A stretch of DNA of 6,280 nt from Rickettsiales bacterium (GCA_947378695.1 CANCKZ010000046.1:1-6280), one strand, 5' to 3'. Positions 1 to 5,680 are shown, numbered from the stretch's first letter. The notes: generated by a model from the sequence alone, not told the origin. A program made the numbers and translations.

Positions 1-698
1 GCAATTAATGCAAGACAGTTGAAGAAATTGGCGTAACGGTCGCGTGGAATTACTTGCGTTGAAACGGTTTCTTCGGTTAAACCAAGTTCTTTTGCAACAG
101 ATTCTTGAATTTTTGGCGAAATATTTGCATAAGTTCCAACGGCACCAGATATCGCACAAACGCAAGCGTCTTCAAGAGCGTAATCAAGGCGTTTCAGGCT
201 TCGTTTGAATTCCTCATAAAAACCGGCAAATTTCAGACCAAATGTAACAGGTTCAGCGTGAATTCCATGGCTTCTGCCAATGCAAACGGAATCTTTATAC
301 TTCAACGCTTTTTCTTTAAGAACTTCCAAAAGTGCGGTTAGGTCGGCGCGTAAAATTTCCCCAGATTGCTTAATTTGATAGGATAGGGTGGTGTCTAGCA
401 AGTCAGAACTTGTCATTCCAAGGTGCAAATATTTCGTTGCATCGCCACCGACTGATTCGGAAATATTCGTCAAAAACGCAATAACATCGTGCTTTGTGAC
501 TGCTTCAATTTCGGAAATGCGTTCAACTGACCAGCTTGCTTTTTGCTTAATTTCAAGCACTCGGGAAAGCATTTCTTCGTTTTTGGCTTCTTTTGCCATT
601 GCTTGTGCTGCTAAAATTTCGATATCAAACCAGATTTGATATTTATTTTCCTCCGACCATATCTTGGTCATTTCAGGGTTTGAGTAGCGAAGAATCAT
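1..698 (-). CDS. purB: Adenylosuccinate lyase, N-terminal part (cut by left edge)
   Basis: PurB cleaves SAICAR to AICAR and adenylosuccinate to AMP, releasing fumarate, in cytosolic purine synthesis. Translating the minus strand from the ATG at 698-696 gives an uninterrupted frame of 232 codons that starts MILRYSNPEM and runs off the left edge; the family is about 430-450 residues, so roughly half is present. Visible fumarase/aspartase-superfamily landmarks, in order, are HLGMTSSDLLDT (substrate-binding TSSD segment), GRSHGIHAEPVTFG (catalytic histidine region, near residue 140), GAVGTYANI, and STQVIPRDRY near the cut end. No residue expected in this half appears to be missing. The start is set by the family's usual MI-RYS-PEM opening. 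No clear Shine-Dalgarno sequence precedes it. It lies 81 bases downstream of thiD in the same direction and may be co-transcribed. The family assignment is very secure; the active-site loop and C-terminal domain lie outside the window. Confidence 0.97.
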   Translation of the reverse strand, partial: MILRYSNPEMTKIWSEENKYQIWFDIEILAAQAMAKEAKNEEMLSRVLEIKQKASWSVERISEIEAVTKHDVIAFLTNISESVGGDATKYLHLGMTSSDLLDTTLSYQIKQSGEILRADLTALLEVLKEKALKYKDSVCIGRSHGIHAEPVTFGLKFAGFYEEFKRSLKRLDYALEDACVCAISGAVGTYANISPKIQESVAKELGLTEETVSTQVIPRDRYANFFNCLALI

Positions 699-779
699 TG
701 CAAATTGAACAGTTTTTTAATTGGTTTTCAAGGAATAATTGTTGAAAAAGCAAGGATTTTTTTTATTGAAAGTTTTTGG
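699..779. other. thiD-purB intergenic spacer with AT-only inverted repeat
   Basis: This spacer of 81 bases separates thiD from purB. It contains a perfect 7-base inverted repeat, TTTTCAA at 725-731 and TTGAAAA at 742-748, around a 10-base loop, plus a run of eight T at 757-764 on the plus strand. The stem has a single G/C pair and no T-run follows it on the coding (minus) strand, so it is a poor intrinsic terminator. No convincing -35/-10 pair for purB was found. It could be read through, but this is inference. Confidence 0.35.
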
Positions 780-1556
780 CTAAAATTGTAAAACTCGTGT
801 TTTTTCATTCACTTTTGTTGAGTTCAAAATGCCATCGTGAACGAACTTTTTTGCTTTTGCGATTGCCTCATCCAAATTCAAACCCTGCAACAAAAAGCAC
901 GCAATTGCTGTTGAAAGTGCACACCCTGTGCCACGGATATTTTCAGAAAAATCCACATGAAAGCTAGTTCGAAAGCCAATTCGAGGCAGGGAAAATTCCA
1001 CTTTGTGCGTGGGGTGGTGTAGGGTATCTGTGGCGAAGTTTGCGTCCGCAATATGCCCGCCTTTTTCCAAAATATGCTTGCAACCGTGCGAAAATATTTC
1101 GTCCACACCGCCAAAAGCTTCAAGTTCAAACTGATTTGGCGTAAAAATGTGCGTGAATGGCAGAATTTTTGCCTTAAATTGTGCGATGTATTCATCAAAA
1201 TCTTCCACAAGAATTCCACCCGAAGACGAAACAAGTGGGATATCAACAACCGCAATGGGCAATTGTTTTTCAAGAGATTGTTTTGCAAGAAATTCGCCCA
1301 CAAGTTCAATTGCATCAAGGGTTTGGAGGAGTCCAATTTTCACAAATTGTGGTTGAAACGGAACGGCTTCAAGTTGGCTTTTAATGTCGTGTTTTGAAAA
1401 CCGAACATTGCCAGAAATTCCACCGTGGTTTTGAATTAAAAGCGATGGAGCAACTGCAAATGGCTGGGTTTTGAGGGTTTTTGCGGCGTGGCAGTCAAGC
1501 AAAATTCCGGCAGATGCGGTTGCATCAAAACCGGAGATTATCAACAAATTTTGCAT
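780..1556 (-). CDS. thiD: Hydroxymethylpyrimidine / phosphomethylpyrimidine kinase (ThiD-like)
   Basis: ThiD phosphorylates HMP and HMP-phosphate to give HMP-pyrophosphate, the pyrimidine half of thiamine diphosphate, in the cytosol. The 258-residue length is normal for this ribokinase-like family. Motifs in order: N-terminal GFDATASAGI (9-18), SLLIQNHGG (38-46, matching the usual ALTAQNT region), KIGLL (73-77), VVDIPLVSSSG (103-113), TPNQFE (139-144), KGGHI (165-169) and the anion-hole/catalytic segment RGTGCALSTAIA (208-219, Cys212). The ATG at 1556-1554 is chosen because MQNLLIISGF is the standard ThiD N-terminus; a longer frame reaches 1604 but would overlap the upstream gene. That gene's TAA is one base away (TAACATG), which suggests translational coupling. 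Oddities: the usual G-DPSGGAGI segment reads GFDATASAGI, and the usual VVDPVM reads VVDIPL. These changes leave some room for a divergent substrate preference, but the C-terminal motif supports a ThiD-type kinase. Confidence 0.92.
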   Translation of the reverse strand: MQNLLIISGFDATASAGILLDCHAAKTLKTQPFAVAPSLLIQNHGGISGNVRFSKHDIKSQLEAVPFQPQFVKIGLLQTLDAIELVGEFLAKQSLEKQLPIAVVDIPLVSSSGGILVEDFDEYIAQFKAKILPFTHIFTPNQFELEAFGGVDEIFSHGCKHILEKGGHIADANFATDTLHHPTHKVEFSLPRIGFRTSFHVDFSENIRGTGCALSTAIACFLLQGLNLDEAIAKAKKFVHDGILNSTKVNEKTRVLQF

Positions 1557-1557
1557 G

Positions 1558-2493
1558 TTAAACAAGACCCGCCCCCGCACATGTTGTTGCCGTTGTTGAA
1601 ACATTTTTCACAACACCGGTGCAAGAGTTTTTGCAGACTAGGTAGTTTGTTGTTGTGGATGATGTTTTTTCTGTGCAATCTAGGAATAGCTTAACAGAAT
1701 CGCTTAATGATGATTGCGAGACCTCGGACAGTGCGTCGTATGTAAAGTATGTTTCGCCCGTTGTTGAAAGAAATCCACTATAGCTATCTATTTGTGTAAC
1801 ATTTGTTGTTTTGTAGTTTGAGCGAAGTATGTATCTATTTGGATTGGGTAGGGAAGTTAATGCGTTTAGGCCAGCAGCATTTCTTAGTGCGTTAACTGTT
1901 AATAATGATGGTTGGGAATTTGCGTTGTTACCATTATATTTAACTCCCCATTGTGTATATGGTTTGCATGTTTGCATTGTGCATTGCATTGGGTTTGGAC
2001 AAAGATCTGTCGGATCTGTATTATACGTTGTTGATACATTGAATTTTGATTGCTCAGTAATTAGCCCCCACGCTGCGCCTTTGCACGAATTTGAATATTT
2101 TACGAGTTCAATATTGCAATAGTTTCCCGATATTCCAGTGGTTTTTTGCGTTATAAGAATTGCTCCTTTAATCATTGTTATACCAAGAATGACGGAGATA
2201 ATCATACCCCATGAAATTTTACCAAGGAAAAAGGCAAAACCAAGGGCTACTACGGCAAAAATCATGAAATATACGGTGAAATCTTGAATTTCGTTGAAAA
2301 CTGTGCAAACACTCAAAACAAGTGGGCTTAAAATGCACTGACCATCGTTTGCCGTTCCAGTTGCACCAACGCATACCATTGCTTTATCGCATTCTTGTGT
2401 GAAACCGCAGGAGGCAGGCTCCGCAAAAGCAGATTTAGTAATGAACGCTTGGAAAAGTAGAATAACAAAGAAAATTCTTGACAATACCCTCAT
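1558..2493 (-). CDS. VirB2/TrbC-like pilin-domain protein with long cysteine-rich C-terminal extension
   Basis: This protein is 311 residues and apparently Sec-exported. Residues 1-24 form a signal peptide (MRVLSRIFF, hydrophobic core, then SAFA before Glu25). Residues 25-71 hold five cysteines. Two adjacent membrane segments follow, about 73-90 and 93-114, joined by a short G-K loop. The pattern C-T-x-F, then VALGFAFFLGKISWG and ILGITMIKGA, resembles the VirB2/TrbC pilin subunit of type IV secretion systems (typical VirB2: AIGISWMFGRASLG, then GGIVIMFGA). After helix 2 a further 195 or so residues, rich in Ser, Thr, Asn and with nine more cysteines (14 in the mature protein), follow; a classical VirB2 stops soon after helix 2. 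The even number of cysteines suits periplasmic or surface disulfides. The ATG at 2493-2491 is preferred over a GTG at 2514 because the signal peptide then starts cleanly. It is transcribed with thiD. No other secretion gene is visible. The VirB2-family call is from motif similarity and the function of the tail is unknown. Confidence 0.8.
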   Translation of the reverse strand: MRVLSRIFFVILLFQAFITKSAFAEPASCGFTQECDKAMVCVGATGTANDGQCILSPLVLSVCTVFNEIQDFTVYFMIFAVVALGFAFFLGKISWGMIISVILGITMIKGAILITQKTTGISGNYCNIELVKYSNSCKGAAWGLITEQSKFNVSTTYNTDPTDLCPNPMQCTMQTCKPYTQWGVKYNGNNANSQPSLLTVNALRNAAGLNALTSLPNPNRYILRSNYKTTNVTQIDSYSGFLSTTGETYFTYDALSEVSQSSLSDSVKLFLDCTEKTSSTTTNYLVCKNSCTGVVKNVSTTATTCAGAGLV

Positions 2494-2505
2494 ATTATAT
2501 ATAAT
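2478..2505 (+). promoter_or_regulatory. Consensus sigma-70-type promoter for the bolA-like gene
   Basis: TTGACA at 2478-2483 and TATAAT at 2500-2505 are separated by 16 bases, so both hexamers match the consensus exactly. Transcription would start near 2512, giving a leader of about 25 bases to the bolA ATG at 2537. The -35 element lies inside the first codons of the divergent VirB2-like gene. The -10 sits in a perfect 16-base AT palindrome (2492-2507), so a TATAAT also reads on the minus strand, though too close to that gene's ATG to serve it. Confidence 0.7.
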
Positions 2506-2536
2506 ATATCCCACAAGCTTGAATTATAAAATTAAA

Positions 2537-2761
2537 ATGTCAATTAAAAAAAACGAACTTGAAGCTATCATTCAAGTGAAATTTCCAAATGCAATTTTCG
2601 AATGTATTGATACCATTGGCGATGGCGACCATTGGAGGCTGATAATTGAATCGCCGGAATTTGATGGTATGACACGCCTGCAAAAGCATCGAATTGTGAA
2701 TGAACGCATGAAAGAGGATATCGACCGCCAAATTCACGCAATAGAATTCGTGATAAAATAG
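2537..2761 (+). CDS. BolA/IbaG-family protein
   Basis: This small cytosolic protein of 74 residues belongs to the BolA/IbaG family, whose members bind monothiol glutaredoxins and take part in iron-sulfur cluster trafficking or iron sensing; BolA itself is also linked to stress morphology. The sequence has the family's fold markers: GDGDHW at 28-33 (the IbaG-like G-H-F/W position, His32), FDGMTRLQKHRIV at 42-54 with His51, and IHAIEF at 66-71 with His67. These His residues and Cys23 are candidate cluster ligands. The GDG-H-W pattern favours IbaG/BolA2-like over classical BolA. The ATG at 2537 gives the usual family length; upstream in-frame codons back to 2399 would run antisense through the VirB2-like gene and are rejected. 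There is no Shine-Dalgarno sequence. It is the only complete plus-strand gene here, with its own strong promoter, and it ends inside a hairpin shared with pstC. No glutaredoxin gene adjoins it in this window. Confidence 0.92.
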   Translation: MSIKKNELEAIIQVKFPNAIFECIDTIGDGDHWRLIIESPEFDGMTRLQKHRIVNERMKEDIDRQIHAIEFVIK

Positions 2762-2780
2762 GCCTAAAATTATAGGCTTA
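2753..2780 (-). terminator. Hairpin terminator shared by convergent pstC and bolA ends
   Basis: TAGGCCTA at 2759-2766 and TAGGCTTA at 2773-2780 form an 8-pair stem with one G-U pair and a 6-base loop. On the minus strand the stem is followed by TTTTAT (2758-2753), making a plausible intrinsic terminator for the pstC transcript. On the plus strand only a weak T-containing stretch follows, so termination of bolA is less certain. The bolA TAG (2759-2761) lies in one arm and the pstC TAA (2780-2778) in the other. Confidence 0.65.
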
Positions 2781-4001
2781 AAGTTTAACCTCAAATTTCC
2801 TTGAAATCCAGATTGATATTGTGTTTAGCACAAGCGTTGCACAGAATAAAACTGATGCAATTGCAAATGCTGCAAGGGTTTTTGGGCTGTTAAATTCAAC
2901 ATCGCCAGTTAGAATTGTAACAATTTGCACAGTTGCTGTTGTGATTGATTCAAGCGGGGAGATGGTCATGTTTGCCATTAATCCTGCTGCCATGACGACA
3001 ATCATCGTTTCGCCGATTGCTCGTGACATTGCAATAATTACAACCGAAACAATGGACGGCGTTATTATACTTAGCAAAACATTTAGCACAATTTCGTGTT
3101 TCAAAGCTCCAAGGCTGACTGCCGTTTGGCGAATTTCTGCGGGTATTGCACGAAATGCGTCGTCAATTAGGGTTATCATGTATGGCATGACCATTACGCC
3201 GATGACTAGCCCTGAAATTAATGCACTTTCGGCGGAAAAAGAGTGGTAATTCATAGCGTTTGAGGCGGTGTATAGCCAGCGGGATAGTATAAACGCAGCA
3301 AAAAAACCATAGACAACCGTTGGAATATTGGCAAGAATTTCCAGCGTGAACTTGACTTTTCCGCAAAATTTCGTTGAAGCGTATTCGGCGGTGTAAATTG
3401 CAACCATAATTGCGACCGGCGTTGCGAATGTGATGGCTATGAGTGATGTCATGATTGTGCCTGCGAAAAGTGGCAAAATTCCAAACACTGTCCCGCCAAA
3501 GAGCTCGTATTCACTTGGCCACCAGTATGTTCCAAAAAGGAAATCAAAAATGTTGACTGACTTCAAAAACGCAAAAAATTCCTTAAAAATTGCGAAGACT
3601 ATTATGATTGCGATAAGAATTGTTGCAAACGAAAGGGCAAGAATTGTGAAATAAACGACCGAATCGGAGAATGTGCGGGGGTCTTTGATGTATTTGAAAT
3701 ATTTGCGAAATTGCGGAGTTATTTGCGAGAAAAGCGTTTTTTCTTCAAGAATTTTCCTGCGATATACAGTGAAAAAAGTGGAAAGAAGGGCGGTATAAAT
3801 GCCAAATGCTAAAAAACCATCGGCAATTGCGAATGATAAAATCCCCAAAAAAAACGAGACATAAGCAAAGGTGTATCGATAAAAACGCAAGCTTGGCGTG
3901 TAATATTTCAATGCACCACGGAATGTGAACGAATTTGTCGCATTCCGTATTTTTATGAATGGAAAAAGCAATAAATTAACTGCAATGCAGAGTAAAATCA
4001 T
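2778..4001 (-). CDS. pstC: Phosphate ABC transporter permease PstC
   Basis: PstC is one of the two inner-membrane permeases of the PstSCAB high-affinity phosphate importer. The 407-residue frame has an N-terminal stretch with hydrophobic helices (about 1-17, 44-75 and 115-140), then the canonical permease core: FGTYWWPSEYELFG at 156-169, GILPLFAGT at 174-182, LEILANIPTVVYGFFAA at 220-236, MVMPYMITLIDDA at 270-282, the ATPase-coupling EAA-type loop around 289-305 (EIRQTAVSLGALKHE), and RAIGETMIVVMAAG at 327-340. The FGT-W-P and RAIGETM motifs separate PstC from PstA. The long N-terminus is usual for proteobacterial PstC. The ATG at 4001-3999 follows the gcvT TAA with no gap, and an AGG just before it is only a weak Shine-Dalgarno, so coupling to gcvT is likely. 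Downstream lies a terminator and then convergent bolA, so pstA and pstB do not follow as they commonly do and must lie elsewhere if present. Confidence 0.95.
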   Translation of the reverse strand: MILLCIAVNLLLFPFIKIRNATNSFTFRGALKYYTPSLRFYRYTFAYVSFFLGILSFAIADGFLAFGIYTALLSTFFTVYRRKILEEKTLFSQITPQFRKYFKYIKDPRTFSDSVVYFTILALSFATILIAIIIVFAIFKEFFAFLKSVNIFDFLFGTYWWPSEYELFGGTVFGILPLFAGTIMTSLIAITFATPVAIMVAIYTAEYASTKFCGKVKFTLEILANIPTVVYGFFAAFILSRWLYTASNAMNYHSFSAESALISGLVIGVMVMPYMITLIDDAFRAIPAEIRQTAVSLGALKHEIVLNVLLSIITPSIVSVVIIAMSRAIGETMIVVMAAGLMANMTISPLESITTATVQIVTILTGDVEFNSPKTLAAFAIASVLFCATLVLNTISIWISRKFEVKL

Positions 4002-5075
4002 TTACCTAGGGTTAGTTGTTACAAACGAAATTCCATGTGCCACAGCCTTCAATTTTTTTCCACGAATTTCAACGAAAACCTCTTGTCCAAGTTCGTAGTT
4101 TGATGGAAGGTAGGCTTGTCCGATTGATTTTTCAAGAACGGGCGAGTATCCGCCACTTGTAAGCGTTGAGATTTTTTCACCTGCGGAGTTGAAAATTTCG
4201 TATCCAGCACGCAGAACACCTTTGTCTTCAAGTAAAATTCCAAAGCGTTTTGTTGATGGTTCTTGCGAAATTTTTTCACAACCGATGTATGTTGTGTGAT
4301 TTTTCGACATTACCCATGAAAGCCCTGCTGCGATTGGGTTTGTTGTTTCGTTAAGGTCGCTTCCGTAGAGTGGGTAACCAACTTCAAGGCGAAGTGAGTC
4401 ACGAGCTCCAAGACCAATTGGGCGAACTTTTTCGTTTGAAAGCAATAATGCCCAAAATTCTGATGCAAATTGTTCGTCAATTGAAACTTCAAAACCTCTT
4501 TCGCCAGTGTATCCAGTGCGACTTAGCACAATATCACCATATTTTGCGTGGGAGATTTCTTTTGCCGTCATGTATCCAATTTCGGATATTTCGGGGAAAA
4601 TTGCAGAAAGAACGCTGAATGTTTCAGGACCTTGAACCGCAATTAATGCACGATTTTCCAAATTTTGGTATTGAGTTTTTGGGAAGTGTTGTAGTAAATG
4701 TGCAAGATCGACATTTTTGCGTGAGGCATTCCACACAACAAAAAAGCGATTTTCGGCGAACTTTGTAACGATTAGATCGTCAATAATTCCGCCGTTTTCG
4801 TTGGTTAAAACGGTATATTTACAAACAGATTCCTTAACTTTTTCAAAGTTTGATGGTGTTAGCTTTGAAAAGATTTCATTGAGGTTTTCACCTTCAAATA
4901 TTACCTGCCCCATGTGTGAAACATCGAATATTCCGCAAGAGGAGCGTGTCCAATTGTGTTCTTCAATCAAGCCTTGTTTATATTTAACAGGCATTGAGTA
5001 TCCAGCGAATTCAACCATTGTGGCACCAAGTTCAATGTGAGCTTGTGTTAAGGGTGTTTGTAAAATATTAGACAT
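4002..5075 (-). CDS. gcvT: Aminomethyltransferase, glycine cleavage system T protein
   Basis: GcvT takes the aminomethyl group from lipoylated GcvH and transfers a one-carbon unit to tetrahydrofolate, releasing ammonia; it acts in the cytosol. The 357-residue protein is of normal length (E. coli GcvT is 364). It opens with LQTPLTQAH (5-13), then VEFAGYSMPVKY (21-32), GIFDVSHMGQ (48-57), the catalytic-aspartate region NGGIIDDLIV (94-103), ALIAVQGP (143-150), SRTGYTGERGFE (185-196), GLGARDSLRLEVGYPLYG (221-238) and TSGGYSP (306-312). All expected folate-site landmarks are present. The ATG at 5075-5073 is chosen because the frame upstream of it runs through rpmH. It lies one base after the rpmH TGA (TGATATG) with no Shine-Dalgarno, implying re-initiation, and its TAA abuts the pstC ATG. 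gcvH and gcvP, the common partners, do not flank it. A related YgfZ-type folate protein is unlikely, given the full catalytic motif set. Confidence 0.97.
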   Translation of the reverse strand: MSNILQTPLTQAHIELGATMVEFAGYSMPVKYKQGLIEEHNWTRSSCGIFDVSHMGQVIFEGENLNEIFSKLTPSNFEKVKESVCKYTVLTNENGGIIDDLIVTKFAENRFFVVWNASRKNVDLAHLLQHFPKTQYQNLENRALIAVQGPETFSVLSAIFPEISEIGYMTAKEISHAKYGDIVLSRTGYTGERGFEVSIDEQFASEFWALLLSNEKVRPIGLGARDSLRLEVGYPLYGSDLNETTNPIAAGLSWVMSKNHTTYIGCEKISQEPSTKRFGILLEDKGVLRAGYEIFNSAGEKISTLTSGGYSPVLEKSIGQAYLPSNYELGQEVFVEIRGKKLKAVAHGISFVTTNPR

Positions 5076-5076
5076 A

Positions 5077-5208
5077 TCACACAGCAAGACGCTTTCTGCC
5101 TTTTTTACGACGAAGACCGATGACATCGCCATTGCGTTGCCTTACAAGGAAGCCGTGCGTCCTTTTTCTTTTAACCTTGGAAGGTTGGTATGTTCTTTTT
5201 GTAGACAT
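5077..5208 (-). CDS. rpmH: 50S ribosomal protein L34
   Basis: L34 is a very small, highly basic protein of the large ribosomal subunit. The minus-strand frame from the ATG at 5208-5206 to the TGA at 5079-5077 has 43 codons. It begins [20 protein letters not shown], the clear L34 signature (KRT-QPS, then RTHGF), and ends [12 protein letters not shown], matching the usual RRR-KGR-RL tail. Between the two the loop appears about three residues shorter than in E. coli L34 (46 residues). The start follows the upstream small gene's TAA by 6 bases. The next gene is gcvT, one base downstream, whereas rpmH is usually followed by rnpA. No strong promoter was found directly upstream, so it may be transcribed from the promoter at 5574-5602 or from one inside the upstream gene. 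The identity is secure. Confidence 0.96.
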   Translation of the reverse strand: MSTKRTYQPSKVKRKRTHGFLVRQRNGDVIGLRRKKGRKRLAV

Positions 5209-5214
5209 AATTGT

Positions 5215-5562
5215 TTAAGCAAAAGATATTAATGATGAAAAGTGTATATACATTAGGGCGATTAACCCCGCAGTACATGTAAAAAGATTGATAAACAAAA
5301 TAATGTTTGAGTATATCAACCGTGCGTTTGTGGATTTTACATAATCTCCAAATAGGGTAACCGCACGCAAGTACGAATAAATTCCGAAGCAAACGATAAA
5401 CAAACTGCATGCTACCGTTGAAATTGGCACGAACAATGCGAAATTGAATGAAAACGCAGTCGATGAGTTGAATATCTCGTTAGATAAAAGAAATATCACG
5501 CAGGAAATAACCATAAAAAGAGAGGTTACCTTTTGACAATGATACGAAAACGATGGTTTCAT
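5215..5562 (-). CDS. Small predicted membrane protein, three transmembrane helices
   Basis: The 115-residue frame is not recognised as any named family. It has three hydrophobic segments: about 12-27 (VTSLFMVISCVIFLL), 41-65 (FALFVPISTVACSLF onward) and 82-108 (LIYSNIILFINLF onward). Polar loops separate them, including an RAVTLFGDYVKSTNAR stretch (66-81) between helices 2 and 3, and there is no signal peptide. The ATG at 5562-5560 is preferred; a TTG two codons upstream is also possible. A near-consensus promoter (5574-5602) sits just upstream, leaving a leader of only a few bases, and the TAA is 6 bases before rpmH, so it heads the rpmH-gcvT-pstC unit. Support for it being a real gene comes from its position, promoter and coherent helix pattern. 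The caution is that AT-rich non-coding DNA can also give hydrophobic frames. Confidence 0.6.
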   Translation of the reverse strand: MKPSFSYHCQKVTSLFMVISCVIFLLSNEIFNSSTAFSFNFALFVPISTVACSLFIVCFGIYSYLRAVTLFGDYVKSTNARLIYSNIILFINLFTCTAGLIALMYIHFSSLISFA

Positions 5563-5573
5563 TTCCAAGAAAA

Positions 5574-5602
5574 AATATACTTATACAGCAACTTTAATTC
5601 AA
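5574..5602 (-). promoter_or_regulatory. Predicted promoter for small membrane protein / rpmH unit
   Basis: On the minus strand TTGAAT (5602-5597) and TATATT (5579-5574) are spaced by 17 bases, matching 4 and 5 of the 6 consensus bases. Transcription would start about 5 bases before the ATG at 5562, giving an almost leaderless message, in keeping with the lack of a Shine-Dalgarno. A TTGACA at 5617-5612 has no -10 at a suitable distance. Confidence 0.45.
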
Positions 5603-5627
5603 AATATTAATTGTCAAGTTTTTTTTA

Positions 5628-5657
5628 TTGACTTTTACATTTTCTGCGTTTTATACA
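5628..5657 (+). promoter_or_regulatory. Predicted promoter for the right-edge exported protein
   Basis: TTGACT at 5628-5633 (5 of 6) and TATACA at 5652-5657 (4 of 6) are spaced by 18 bases; reading the -10 one base earlier as TTATAC gives 17. Transcription would start near 5664, about 18 bases before the AAGGAGG at 5681. Confidence 0.5.
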
Positions 5658-5680
5658 AGTGCTTATATATTTATATTTTT

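Noticed and set aside
725..748. Inverted repeat after thiD as a terminator
   Set aside because: The stem has almost only A/T pairs and no T-run follows on the minus strand, so it is kept only as a weak repeat inside the spacer.
1053..1397. Plus-strand frame of 114 codons opposite thiD, with several overlapping ones
   Set aside because: Antisense to thiD motifs, with no promoter, no ribosome-binding site and no recognisable protein features.
2399..2536. Longer bolA-like protein with 46 extra N-terminal residues
   Set aside because: The extension is antisense to the signal peptide region of the VirB2-like gene and upstream of the bolA promoter start; the family length fits the ATG at 2537.
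2821..3249. Open plus-strand frame of 142 codons opposite pstC
   Set aside because: It lies fully antisense to the strongly conserved PstC core and encodes no recognisable domain; it is a by-product of the codon use in pstC.
4717..5040. Plus-strand frame of 107 codons opposite gcvT
   Set aside because: Fully antisense to the conserved N-terminal half of GcvT; no independent support.
5076..5132. Longer gcvT with 19 extra N-terminal residues
   Set aside because: The extra codons are the rpmH coding sequence read in another frame; the ATG at 5075 gives the standard GcvT N-terminus.
5594..5610. TTAA-TTAA pair as a CtrA site
   Set aside because: The two TTAA are separated by nine bases, not seven, and the region is AT-rich enough for chance occurrence.
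5581..5659. TTATACAGC (5581) and TTATACAAG (5651) as DnaA boxes near rpmH, suggesting an origin
   Set aside because: Both differ from TTATNCACA at the last two or three positions, only two are present, and no dnaA or gidA is nearby; TTATACA is expected by chance in such AT-rich DNA.
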